A stretch of DNA of 12,105 nucleotides from Candidatus Bipolaricaulota bacterium (lineage in GTDB: Bacteria > Bipolaricaulota > Bipolaricaulia > RBG-16-55-9). The notes under the pieces are model-generated. The model was not told where the DNA came from. It did not search any database and saw only the letters and a program-made list of their open reading frames with translations. How positions within the stretch are numbered: the stretch's first letter is position 1; every line of letters begins with the position of its first letter. Location: NCBI GenBank assembly GCA_015487455.1, contig WFPR01000089.1, forward strand, positions 1 to 12,105. Direction: 5' to 3'. Positions 1 through 5,919 of this stretch are shown here, piece by piece. Made by a program: the position numbers and the translations under genes.

Positions 1-1
1 G

Positions 2-1030
2 GGGTGGGGGGTGCCGATGGCGACGGACATCGCCTTCTCGTTGGGGGTGCTCGCCCTGCTCGGCGCCCGAGCCCCCCTCAGCCTCAAGGCCCTGCTGCTG
101 GCGTTGGCCATCGTCGACGACCTCGGGGCCGTGCTGACCATCGCCCTGTTCTACTCGAAGGCCGTCGCCTGGGAGCCCCTGGGGGCGGGGCTCGGGCTGC
201 TGGCGCTCGCCTGGCTCCTGGGCAGCCTCGGGGTGCGGCATCCCGCGTTCTACCTCCTCATCGGCCTGGCCCTGTGGCTGGCGTTCCTGAAGTCGGGGAT
301 CCACGCGACGGTGGCGGGGGTGCTGCTGGCGTTCACGATCCCGGTGCGCACCCAGATCCGGCCGTGGGCCTTCCTCCAGCGGAGCCGCGAGATCCTCGAC
401 CAGTTCGAGCGCGCGATCGAGCCGGGGTCGGGGTCGGGACGGCGGCGACGGAGCCGCCGCATGCTGATGACCGCTCACCAGCAGGCTGCCGTCCACGCGC
501 TGGAACGGGCCTGTCGGGGGGTGGAGCCGCCCCTGCAGCGCCTGGAGCGGGTCCTCCATCCCTGGGTGGCCTTCGGGGTGGTGCCGCTGTTCGCGCTGGC
601 CAACGCCGGCGTGACCCTGAAGGGGTGGACCGGGTGGAGCGGGCCGGGGCTCGCGGACGCCCTCACCCCCGTGAGCGCGGGGGTGGCGCTGGGGCTGCTC
701 GTGGGCAAGCCCTTGGGCATCGCGCTGGGCGCCTGGTTGGCCGTGCGCTTGGGGCTGGCCGAGCTTCCCAGCGACCTCACCTGGCGACACGTTCTCGGGA
801 TGGGCTGCTTAGGGGGGATCGGGTTCACCATGGCGCTGTTCATCGCTCAGCTGGCCTTCCCGCCGGGGACGGACGCGGCGCGCTGGCTGGAGCAGGCCAA
901 GCTCGGGGTGCTCGCGGGCTCGCTGCTCTCGGGGCTGACGGGCTGGCTGGTCCTCCGCCGGGTCGCGGTCCTCAGCGGGCCCGACGGGCCCGCTGGCCCT
1001 GCTGGCCCTGCTGGCCCCGCCGCCCGGTAG
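2..1030 (+). CDS. nhaA: Na+/H+ antiporter NhaA, 5'-truncated by the window edge
   Basis: NhaA is an inner-membrane electrogenic antiporter that expels Na+ (or Li+) in exchange for protons, for pH and salt homeostasis. The frame is open from base 2 and reads GWGVPMATDIAF, the family's conserved TM4 segment, so the true start lies upstream and the GTG at 11 is not the start. About 125 N-terminal residues are missing by comparison with E. coli NhaA. Visible hallmarks are ATDIAF (the equivalent of Asp133), AIVDDLGA (the Asp163/Asp164 pair), LHPWVAF, PLFALANAGV, GLLVGKPLGI (the conserved lysine, Lys300 in E. coli) and GIGFTMALFIAQLAF. Between the VRTQIRP and LHPWVAF segments there is a hydrophilic insert of about 70 residues with a GSGSGRRRR patch; similar inserts occur in many non-enterobacterial NhaA proteins. 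The C-terminus ends in a short Gly-Pro-Ala repeat. The gene converges on the CaCA exchanger gene with 23 bp between stop codons and no hairpin terminator. Family assignment is secure. Confidence 0.95.
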   Translation, partial: GWGVPMATDIAFSLGVLALLGARAPLSLKALLLALAIVDDLGAVLTIALFYSKAVAWEPLGAGLGLLALAWLLGSLGVRHPAFYLLIGLALWLAFLKSGIHATVAGVLLAFTIPVRTQIRPWAFLQRSREILDQFERAIEPGSGSGRRRRSRRMLMTAHQQAAVHALERACRGVEPPLQRLERVLHPWVAFGVVPLFALANAGVTLKGWTGWSGPGLADALTPVSAGVALGLLVGKPLGIALGAWLAVRLGLAELPSDLTWRHVLGMGCLGGIGFTMALFIAQLAFPPGTDAARWLEQAKLGVLAGSLLSGLTGWLVLRRVAVLSGPDGPAGPAGPAGPAAR

Positions 1031-1039
1031 GCCGGTAGG
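1024..1039. repeat. 8-bp tandem duplication over the nhaA stop codon
   Basis: The octamer CCGGTAGG occurs twice in tandem, and the first copy contains the nhaA stop codon TAG (1028-1030). It looks like a small slippage duplication. The 23-bp gap to the converging gene (1031-1053) holds no stem-loop or T tract. Confidence 0.5.
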
Positions 1040-1053
1040 GTAGACAGGGCATA

Positions 1054-2028
1054 TCAGCGAACCACCCAGACGAGGAAGGCGACGTAGCCCAGGAGCAGCA
1101 GGGCGCCCTCCCAGCGCTCGAGGCGGGCCTGCCTGCCCAACAGCGGGAGGAGCGCCAGCGAGAAGAGCAGCATCACGGGGATCTCGCGGGTCAGCCAGCT
1201 GGCCATCACGGGCAGGGGGTGGACCAAGGCCACCACGCCGATCACGCTCGCGAGGTTGAAGACGTTGCTCCCGACGACGTTGCCCACGCTGATGGCCATC
1301 TCCCTTCGCAGCGCGGCCACCACGGTGGTCGCCAGCTCGGGGAGCGAGGTCCCGACGGCCACCAGCGACAGCCCGATCACCCCCTCGGGGACGCCCAGGC
1401 TCCGCGCGAGGGCCACGGCCGAGTCGACCAGGAGCCGCGCCCCCACCAGCAGCACCACCAGGCCGCCGAGCGCCAGCCCCACGGCCCGGACGAGCCCAAC
1501 CGCCCTCGCCTCCGCCCCGGCTTCAGGGCTGTCCGAGCCCACGGCCAGCAGCTCCTCGTCCAGGCCCTCGCCGCGGTACGCGTACATCAGGGCCAGGAAC
1601 AGCAGCAGGCTGAGGACGAGCAGCGCGCCGTCCAGGCGCCCGACGGTCCCGTTGGCGGCCAGCGCCCAGAACAGCAGCGAGACCCCCAGCATGAAGGGGA
1701 TCTCTCGGCGGACGATCGACGCCCGGACCTGCAGGGGGCGCAACAGCGCGGCCAGGGCGAGGATCAGCCCGACGTTCGCGATGTTGCTCCCGACGACGTT
1801 CCCGACGGCCAGGTCGGGCGTGCCCTTGAGGGCGGCCAGGAGGCTCACGGCCAGCTCCGGCGCGGACGTCCCGAAGGCCACCAGCGTCAGCCCGATCGCG
1901 AGCCGCGAGACGCCCAGCCCCTCCGCCAGGCGGGCCGAGCCCCGCACGAAGCCCTCCGCGCCCACGTAGAGCCCGCCCAACCCGAGCCCGAACAGCAGGA
2001 ACTGGACGAGAAGGTCGGAGCCCGTCAT
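1054..2028 (-). CDS. CaCA-family calcium/sodium antiporter (YrbG-like)
   Basis: This is a membrane cation exchanger of the Ca2+:cation antiporter superfamily, probably moving Ca2+ against Na+ or H+ across the cytoplasmic membrane. The 324-residue protein shows the family's internal duplication. Alpha-1 repeat, about residues 53-90: GTSAPEL followed by GNVVGSNIANVGLIL. Alpha-2 repeat, about residues 226-265: GTSLPEL followed by GNVVGSNVFNLASVIG. Around ten hydrophobic segments are separated by a short acidic central loop near residues 150-170. The length matches the bacterial YrbG type (about 320). The ATG at 2028 directly opens the first membrane segment and has a GGCAAGGCGAG stretch just upstream as a ribosome site. 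The gene follows rpsR by 34 bp on the same strand with no visible promoter or terminator between them, so it is probably read as the last gene of the rpsF-ssb-rpsR operon. Ion specificity cannot be read from the sequence. Confidence 0.92.
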   Translation of the reverse strand: MTGSDLLVQFLLFGLGLGGLYVGAEGFVRGSARLAEGLGVSRLAIGLTLVAFGTSAPELAVSLLAALKGTPDLAVGNVVGSNIANVGLILALAALLRPLQVRASIVRREIPFMLGVSLLFWALAANGTVGRLDGALLVLSLLLFLALMYAYRGEGLDEELLAVGSDSPEAGAEARAVGLVRAVGLALGGLVVLLVGARLLVDSAVALARSLGVPEGVIGLSLVAVGTSLPELATTVVAALRREMAISVGNVVGSNVFNLASVIGVVALVHPLPVMASWLTREIPVMLLFSLALLPLLGRQARLERWEGALLLLGYVAFLVWVVR

Positions 2029-2062
2029 GCTCGCCTTGCCCGCGGGGCGTGCGTCAAGGGGC

Positions 2063-2278
2063 TTAAGGCTCGACCTCGTAGGGGAGGAGGGCCATCACGC
2101 GGGCCCGCTTGATCTCGCGCGAGAGCCGCCGCTGGTGCTTGGCGCACAGGCGGCTCACCCGCCTCGGCAGGATCTTGCCCAGGCGGTTCATGTAGCGCCG
2201 AAGCTCTTCAGGGCGCTTGTACGTCAGCTCGATGCCGTGCTTGCAGACCTCGCAGACGCGACGGGGTTTGCGGCGCAT
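2063..2278 (-). CDS. rpsR: 30S ribosomal protein S18
   Basis: S18 binds 16S rRNA in the central domain of the 30S subunit as a partner of S6. The 71-residue protein has the conserved core GKILPRRVSRLCAKHQRRLSREIKRARVMALLPY (here spanning residues 34-67). It is the cysteine-containing form: C9-x2-C12 near the start and C45-x2-H48 later, a ligand set able to bind zinc, absent from E. coli S18. The ATG at 2278 lies 5 bp after the ssb stop, so the two are translationally close. The protein is slightly short at the N-terminus compared with many S18s, but the start is fixed by the tight spacing. Confidence 0.97.
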   Translation of the reverse strand: MRRKPRRVCEVCKHGIELTYKRPEELRRYMNRLGKILPRRVSRLCAKHQRRLSREIKRARVMALLPYEVEP

Positions 2279-2283
2279 GGCGC

Positions 2284-2742
2284 TTAAAACGGGACCTCCT
2301 CTTCTTCACCGGGCTCGTTGCCGCCCGCCTTGGGCTCGAGCGGCTCGGGCTCGACGGGCGCCGCGCCCGCCTCCGCCCCCGCTTCCGCTTCCGGCTCGCG
2401 CGCCCCGGCCCCGGGGCTCCCCAGGAACTGCACCGTGTCCGCGACGACCTCGACGACCTTGCGGCGCTCGCCCTCCGCCGTCTCGAAGGAGTCGATGCGC
2501 AGGCGCCCCTCGACGGCCACCAGCCGCCCCTTCTCCAGATAATTGGCGCAGGTCTCCGCCTGCGGCCCCCAGACGACCACCGGCACGAACGTGGTCTCCT
2601 CCTGGAGCTGGCCGTCGCGGTCGCGCCATCGCCGGTTGATCGCGACCCGAAAGCGCGCCCGGGCCGTGCCGTTCTGGGTGTACCGCAGCTCCGGATCGTC
2701 CGTTAAGTTCCCGATGAGGATCACGCGATTCAGCCCCGCCAT
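2284..2742 (-). CDS. ssb: Single-stranded DNA-binding protein
   Basis: SSB coats single-stranded DNA during replication, recombination and repair and recruits partner proteins through its C-terminal tip. Residues 1-105 form the OB-fold domain: it opens with MAGLNRVILIGNLTDDPELR, then FRVAINRRWRD, TTFVPVVVWG and YLEKGRLVAVEGRL. Residues 106-145 are a Gly/Ala/Pro/Glu-rich disordered linker, and the protein ends EEEEVPF, the acidic tip with the invariant Pro-Phe. I chose the ATG at 2742 because family members begin exactly at this MxxLNRVILIG motif and a GGCGAGGG ribosome site precedes it; an in-frame TTG at 2775 would add 11 charged residues without homology to the family. Length is then 152 residues, normal for the family. 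The gene lies 38 bp after rpsF and 5 bp before rpsR. Confidence 0.96.
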   Translation of the reverse strand: MAGLNRVILIGNLTDDPELRYTQNGTARARFRVAINRRWRDRDGQLQEETTFVPVVVWGPQAETCANYLEKGRLVAVEGRLRIDSFETAEGERRKVVEVVADTVQFLGSPGAGAREPEAEAGAEAGAAPVEPEPLEPKAGGNEPGEEEEVPF

Positions 2743-2780
2743 GCGGCCCTCGCCTTCTTCCCTAGCCCGTCTCAACGCCC

Positions 2781-3122
2781 CTAAGCCGAAGCGCGCGCTC
2801 CTTCCGCTTCCCCCTTCGGCGCCTTCAGCTCCTCGTCCTCAAGACGGACGATCTGGTGGCGCAGCACCCGCTCGTCGAGCTTGAAGCGCTCGTCCAGTTC
2901 CCCCAGCTTGGCGACGTCGAGCGTGAACTGCATCAGGACGTAGTACCCCCGGTCGTAGTGCTCGATCTCGTAGGCGAAGGGCCGCGAGCCCCACTCCTCG
3001 ACGTTCGTGACGACCCCGCCCAGCTCCTGCACGCTCCCCTCGAACTTGCTGACGACCTGGGCGTACTCGCCCTCCTCGACGTCGGGTCGAACGATGTACA
3101 GCACCTCGTACGCGCGTTCCAG
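2781..3122 (-). CDS. rpsF: 30S ribosomal protein S6, probable CTG start
   Basis: S6 binds 16S rRNA as a heterodimer with S18 in the 30S platform. The reading frame gives the family's N-terminal strand YEVLYIVRPDV, then VSKFEGSVQELGGVV, WGSRPFAYEIEHYDRGYYVLM and a short Lys/Glu/Ala-rich tail. The start is unusual. The first ordinary start codon, GTG at 3104, falls inside the conserved YE-[LMV]-x-YIVRP strand and has no properly spaced ribosome site. The open frame continues upstream as ERAYEV, and a CTG at 3120-3122 sits 6 bp after GAGGTGG (3129-3135), so initiation at CTG giving 113 residues fits both homology and spacing. No in-frame ATG, GTG or TTG lies between this CTG and the promoter. 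First gene of rpsF-ssb-rpsR, with its own promoter. Identity is secure; the exact start is an inference. Confidence 0.93.
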   Translation of the reverse strand: MERAYEVLYIVRPDVEEGEYAQVVSKFEGSVQELGGVVTNVEEWGSRPFAYEIEHYDRGYYVLMQFTLDVAKLGELDERFKLDERVLRHQIVRLEDEELKAPKGEAEGARASA

Positions 3123-3128
3123 TCGGGA

Positions 3129-3135
3129 CCACCTC
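3129..3135 (-). promoter_or_regulatory. Ribosome binding site of rpsF that points to the CTG start
   Basis: On the minus strand this reads GAGGTGG, a strong match to the 16S 3' tail complement. It stands 6 bp before the CTG at 3122 but 24 bp before the GTG at 3104, so it supports the CTG as initiator. Its first three bases lie in the 3' arm of a small leader hairpin (3133-3148). Confidence 0.6.
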
Positions 3136-3148
3136 GGGTTGCGCCGAG
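3133..3148 (-). promoter_or_regulatory. Hairpin in the rpsF leader overlapping the ribosome site
   Basis: The predicted leader contains CTCGG, a 6-nt loop CGCAAC, and CCGAG, a perfect 5-bp stem whose 3' arm includes the GAG of the Shine-Dalgarno sequence. S6:S18 complexes are known to bind a CCG-bearing hairpin in rpsF leaders in many bacteria and repress translation. Whether this short stem is that element cannot be settled by eye. Confidence 0.35.
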
Positions 3149-3164
3149 CTGCGAGCTGGACGCC

Positions 3165-3193
3165 AGTATAGCAAAGCCCTCCCGCACCGGCAA
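3165..3193 (-). promoter_or_regulatory. Promoter of the rpsF-ssb-rpsR(-CaCA) operon
   Basis: On the minus strand TTGCCG (3188-3193), a 17-bp spacer and TATACT (3165-3170) form a near-consensus sigma-70 promoter; TGC just before the -10 makes it an extended -10 (TGCTATACT). Transcription should begin near 3158, giving a leader of about 35 nt to the CTG. A 7-bp inverted repeat (3181-3187 with 3202-3208) flanks the -35 element. Confidence 0.8.
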
Positions 3194-3239
3194 CTCGCCC
3201 CGTGCGGGCTCCACGGAAACCTTCACGAAAACGGAGCCG

Positions 3240-4538
3240 TCACGGTCGCAGGCGGTAGAGCATCCGGGGGAAGGGGATGCACTCGCGCACGTGCGGCGCG
3301 CCCGTGAGCCAGGCGACTGTTCGTTCAATCCCCAGCCCGAAGCCCGCGTGCGGCACCGAGCCGTAGCGCCGCAGGTCGAGGTACCACTCGTAGGGCTCGC
3401 GGGGCAGCCCGAACTCCTCAAGCTTTTGAATTAAGAGTCGCTCGTCGTGGATGCGCTCGCTGCCCCCGATGATCTCGCCGTAGCCCTCGGGCGCGATCAG
3501 GTCCGCGGCCAGCACCACGCTCGGGTCCCGAGGGTCAGGCTGCATGTAGAACGCCTTCATGTTCGCGGGGAAGCGCTCGACGAAGACGGGCACCCCGAAG
3601 TGCTCCCCCAGCGCCTCCTCGTGGGGCGCGCCGAAGTCCTCGCCGTAGGGCAGCTCTAGACCCTTTTGCTTAAGGATATCAAGGGCCTCCCGGTACGTGA
3701 TGCGGGGGAAGGGCTCCTTGACAACGCGCTCCAGGGGCTTCAAATCGCGCCCCAGCGTCTTCAGCTCCTGAGCGCGGCGCTCCAGCACCCGTTGCACGAC
3801 GAACTTCACGAGCTCCTCTTGAATCTGAACGTTCTGCTCGTGGTCGTAGAAGGCCATCTCGGCCTCGGCCATCCAGAACTCGATCAGGTGCTTGCGGGTC
3901 TTGGAGCGCTCGGCCCGGAAGGCGGGGCCGATCCAGTAGACGAGCCCCAGCGCCATGGCCGTGGCCTCCAGATAGAGCTGCCCGCTCTGCGAGAGGTACG
4001 CCTTCTCGTCGAAGTACTCGACCTCGAAGAGGGTGGTCGTCCCCTCGACGGCCAGCGGGGTGAAGATGGGCGCGTCCGTCTCGACGAAGCCCCGCGCCTC
4101 GAAGAACTCCCGGATGGCCCGGAGCAGCTCGTGGCGCACCCTTAGAATGGCGCTCTGGCGGGGCGAGCGGATCCAGAGGTGCCTGTGGTCGAGCAGGAAG
4201 CCCGGCCCGTGCTCCTTGGGCGTGATCGGGTAGCCCTCCCGCTGCTGCACCAGCTCGAGCTTGGTGATCGCCAGCTCGTAGCCCGTGGGCGCCCGTGGGT
4301 CCGCCTTGGGGACGCCCCAGGCCCGCACGGCCGCCTCCTGCACCAGCTCGTCGGCCACCTCAAACGCCTCGGGGTTCTTCCTCGTCACGACGGCCTGGAC
4401 GATCCCGCTCCCGTCCCGCAAGATTAAGAACTGAATGCCGCCGCTGGAGCGCTTCTGCCACAGCCAGCCTTGAATCAGCACCTCCTCCCCCAGATGCCGG
4501 GGGAGGTCCGCGATCCGCACCCACCCTGGCTCGCCCAT
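3240..4538 (-). CDS. asnS: Asparagine--tRNA ligase (AsnRS)
   Basis: AsnRS charges tRNA-Asn with asparagine using ATP. The 432-residue class IIb synthetase has an N-terminal OB-fold anticodon-binding domain (about residues 7-95, with VLIQGWLWQKRSSGGIQFLILRDGSG) and a catalytic domain. Motif 1 lies around 140-162 (FFEARGFVETDAPIFTP), motif 2 around 207-227 (FRAERSKTRKHLIEFWMAEAE) and motif 3 at about 399-413 (GFGLGIERTVAWLTG). The EFWMAEAE segment after the motif 2 loop is typical of AsnRS; AspRS has an EFTQxDxE-type sequence there. The length is that of the compact AsnRS found in Thermus and many archaea (about 430-440). The ATG at 4538 lies 3 bp after the stop of the IMPase-family gene, with a poor ribosome site, so coupled translation is likely. 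Presence of AsnRS implies direct asparaginylation in this organism. Confidence 0.95.
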   Translation of the reverse strand: MGEPGWVRIADLPRHLGEEVLIQGWLWQKRSSGGIQFLILRDGSGIVQAVVTRKNPEAFEVADELVQEAAVRAWGVPKADPRAPTGYELAITKLELVQQREGYPITPKEHGPGFLLDHRHLWIRSPRQSAILRVRHELLRAIREFFEARGFVETDAPIFTPLAVEGTTTLFEVEYFDEKAYLSQSGQLYLEATAMALGLVYWIGPAFRAERSKTRKHLIEFWMAEAEMAFYDHEQNVQIQEELVKFVVQRVLERRAQELKTLGRDLKPLERVVKEPFPRITYREALDILKQKGLELPYGEDFGAPHEEALGEHFGVPVFVERFPANMKAFYMQPDPRDPSVVLAADLIAPEGYGEIIGGSERIHDERLLIQKLEEFGLPREPYEWYLDLRRYGSVPHAGFGLGIERTVAWLTGAPHVRECIPFPRMLYRLRP

Positions 4539-4541
4539 GGC

Positions 4542-5357
4542 TTACTTCGCGAACACGTCGAGCAGCGCGTCGTGCAGGTGGCCGTTGGAGGCCACGATCT
4601 CGTGGTCGTCGGGGCCGACGGGGCCGCCGTCGAGGCGGCTGACCCGCCCGCCCGCCTCCTCGACGAGCAGCACCCCCGCGGCGCAGTCCCAGCGGTTGAG
4701 CGTCAGCTCCCAGTACGCCTCCAGCCGCCCGCAGGCCACGTACGCGAACCCCAGCGCCGCCGCGCCGAAGCGCCGCAAGCTCTGCGCCTTTGGGAGAAAT
4801 CGGGCCATGTACTCGAGGTTGCGCTCCCGAAGCGGCGAGCGCGTCGGGAAGCCCGTCCCGAGCAGCGCCCGCCTCAGCTCGGCGACGCCCGAGACGCGCA
4901 GGGGCCGCCCGTTGAGCGCCGCGCCCCCGCCCCGGACCGCCGTGAACAGCTCGTCGCGCAGGGGTTCATAGATCGCGGCGACGAGGGGTTCGCCGTCGCG
5001 CTCGAGCGCGATCGAGACGGCGAAGAACGGCACCCCGTGGGCGAAGTTCGTCGTCCCGTCCAGGGGGTCGACGGCCCAGCGGAAGCCCTCGGGCGGGGGG
5101 AGCGGCTCGCCGCGCTGGCGGGCCGCGAAGGCCATCTCCTCTGAAAGGATGGCGTGCTCGGGGAAGGCCCGCTTGAGCCGCTGGACGATGACGGCCTCGG
5201 CCTCCGCGTCCGCGCTCGTCACCAGATCCTGATGGCCCGTCTTCAGCTCGTAGCCCGCCACGCGCCCGAAGCGCTCCCGGAGGAGCGCCCCGGCCTCCCG
5301 GGCCGCCTCCACGGCCTCCTGGAGCATTCCTTCAAGCTGCTCACTCTCCACGCTCAT
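4542..5357 (-). CDS. Inositol-1-monophosphatase family phosphatase (SuhB/ImpA-like)
   Basis: This is a Mg2+-dependent, Li+-sensitive-type sugar phosphate phosphatase. Members hydrolyse inositol-1-phosphate, fructose-1,6-bisphosphate, histidinol phosphate or PAP; the substrate here is not evident. With the ATG at 5357 the protein has 271 residues, the usual family length (about 260-275). Visible motifs are DLVTSADAEAE (44-54), LSEE (71-74; metal-binding Glu), WAVDPLDGTTNFAHG (94-108; Asp97 and Asp100) and WDCAAGVLLVEEAGG (223-237; Asp224). The ATG at 5357 begins just before the first helix; an upstream in-frame start at 5441 would lie beyond the promoter. Only 9 bp separate the -10 element from this ATG, so the mRNA may be almost leaderless. 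asnS follows after 3 bp, forming a two-gene operon. If it acts like E. coli SuhB it could also influence rRNA transcription, but nothing in the sequence shows this. Confidence 0.92.
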   Translation of the reverse strand: MSVESEQLEGMLQEAVEAAREAGALLRERFGRVAGYELKTGHQDLVTSADAEAEAVIVQRLKRAFPEHAILSEEMAFAARQRGEPLPPPEGFRWAVDPLDGTTNFAHGVPFFAVSIALERDGEPLVAAIYEPLRDELFTAVRGGGAALNGRPLRVSGVAELRRALLGTGFPTRSPLRERNLEYMARFLPKAQSLRRFGAAALGFAYVACGRLEAYWELTLNRWDCAAGVLLVEEAGGRVSRLDGGPVGPDDHEIVASNGHLHDALLDVFAK

Positions 5358-5366
5358 GGGGCATAC

Positions 5367-5395
5367 AGCGTAAAGTCCCCTGAGGGGCAAGTCAA
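5367..5395 (-). promoter_or_regulatory. Promoter of the IMPase-asnS operon, near-leaderless
   Basis: On the minus strand TTGACT (5390-5395), a 17-bp spacer and TACGCT (5367-5372). The spacer contains the inverted repeat CCCC-TGA-GGGG (5377-5387). The -10 element ends 9 bp before the ATG at 5357, so transcription would start within about 3 nt of the initiation codon and no ribosome site is present. Confidence 0.55.
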
Positions 5396-5401
5396 GCGGC
5401 G

Positions 5402-5430
5402 TTGGTCGATACGAGCGGGCGGCGTACAAT
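5402..5430 (+). promoter_or_regulatory. Promoter of hicB-hicA, near-leaderless
   Basis: TTGGTC (5402-5407), a 17-bp spacer and TACAAT (5425-5430). The ATG of hicB follows the -10 by 9 bp, again suggesting a leader of only a few nucleotides. The -35 is back to back with the -35 of the IMPase promoter, 6 bp apart. Confidence 0.55.
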
Positions 5431-5439
5431 GGGAGCGCC

Positions 5440-5676
5440 ATGCTGACGCGCTACATTCAAGCGGCCATGGCGCGGGCGCGGTTCGAGCGCCTGCGGGACG
5501 GGACCGTCTACGGCCACATTCCGGGCTTTGAGGGGGTTTGGGCCCATGCCCCTACCGAGGACGCGTGCCGCGAGGAGCTTCAGGACGTGTTGGAGGAGTG
5601 GATCGTCGTCCGGCTCAAGCACGACCTCCCCTTGCCCGTCCTCGAGGGCCTCGACCTCAACCGCGTGGCCGCGTAG
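5440..5676 (+). CDS. hicB: HicB-family antitoxin, short form without a visible DNA-binding domain
   Basis: HicB antitoxins bind and block HicA mRNA interferases. The 78-residue product is a partial RNase H-like HicB fold: RYIQAAMARARFERLRDGTVYGHIPGFEGVWAHAPTEDACREEL... (given here in part) with the typical GxIPGFxGVWAxAxTxEACREEL block at about residues 24-46, then a helix DVLEEWIVVRLKHDLPLPV. There is no recognisable C-terminal ribbon-helix-helix or HTH domain, so autorepression would need another factor. This is the size class common in cyanobacteria and thermophiles, where it precedes a HicA toxin gene. The ATG at 5440 follows the promoter closely. It lies 6 bp before hicA, and the antitoxin-first order is the reverse of E. 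coli hicAB. Confidence 0.85.
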   Translation: MLTRYIQAAMARARFERLRDGTVYGHIPGFEGVWAHAPTEDACREELQDVLEEWIVVRLKHDLPLPVLEGLDLNRVAA

Positions 5677-5682
5677 CGCCCG

Positions 5683-5919
5683 ATGCCCAAGCGACGGCGA
5701 AAACGCCTGACCCCCCTCAAGCGGGAGCGCTTCGTTCAGCGACTGCGCGAGCTCGGCTTTGAGGGTCCCTTCGCCGGCGGCCGACACCAGTTCATGCGTC
5801 GCGGCCAGCAGGTCGTCCGGGTGCCGAACCCCCATCAAAGGGAGATCGGCGTCGACCTGCTACGCCGCATCCTGCGGGACTCGGGCATCTCCCGCGAGGA
5901 GTGGCTAGGAGATCCTTAA
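5683..5919 (+). CDS. hicA: HicA-family toxin (YcfA-like mRNA interferase)
   Basis: HicA toxins have a double-stranded-RNA-binding-like fold and cleave mRNA when free of HicB. The 78-residue protein has a basic start (KRRRKRLTPLKRERF), the helix FVQRLRELGFEGPF, and the signature GGRHQFM (residues 32-38) holding the expected catalytic histidine His35. It then has VVRVPNPHQREIGVDLLRRI and ends DSGISREEWL, all close to the HicA group that pairs with short HicB proteins. The catalytic His is intact, so the toxin is probably functional. The gene starts 6 bp after hicB and its TAA stop abuts the stop codon of the converging fchA-like gene with no gap. It could be inactive in practice as a chromosomal relic, but no lesion is visible. 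Confidence 0.85.
   Translation: MPKRRRKRLTPLKRERFVQRLRELGFEGPFAGGRHQFMRRGQQVVRVPNPHQREIGVDLLRRILRDSGISREEWLGDP

Noticed and set aside
1219..2112. Long plus-strand open frame opposite the CaCA gene
   Set aside because: It is an antisense shadow of a GC-rich gene: composition is dominated by His, Gln, Arg and Pro, with no recognisable family, and the opposite strand has a clear conserved exchanger.
3207..3238. GGCTCC/GGAGCC inverted repeat just after asnS as an intrinsic terminator
   Set aside because: The stem has only 6 bp with a 20-nt loop and no T tract follows it on the minus strand; it could be chance.
5392..5838. Minus-strand open frame over hicB-hicA
   Set aside because: No family resemblance and no promoter; the plus-strand frames match HicB and HicA.
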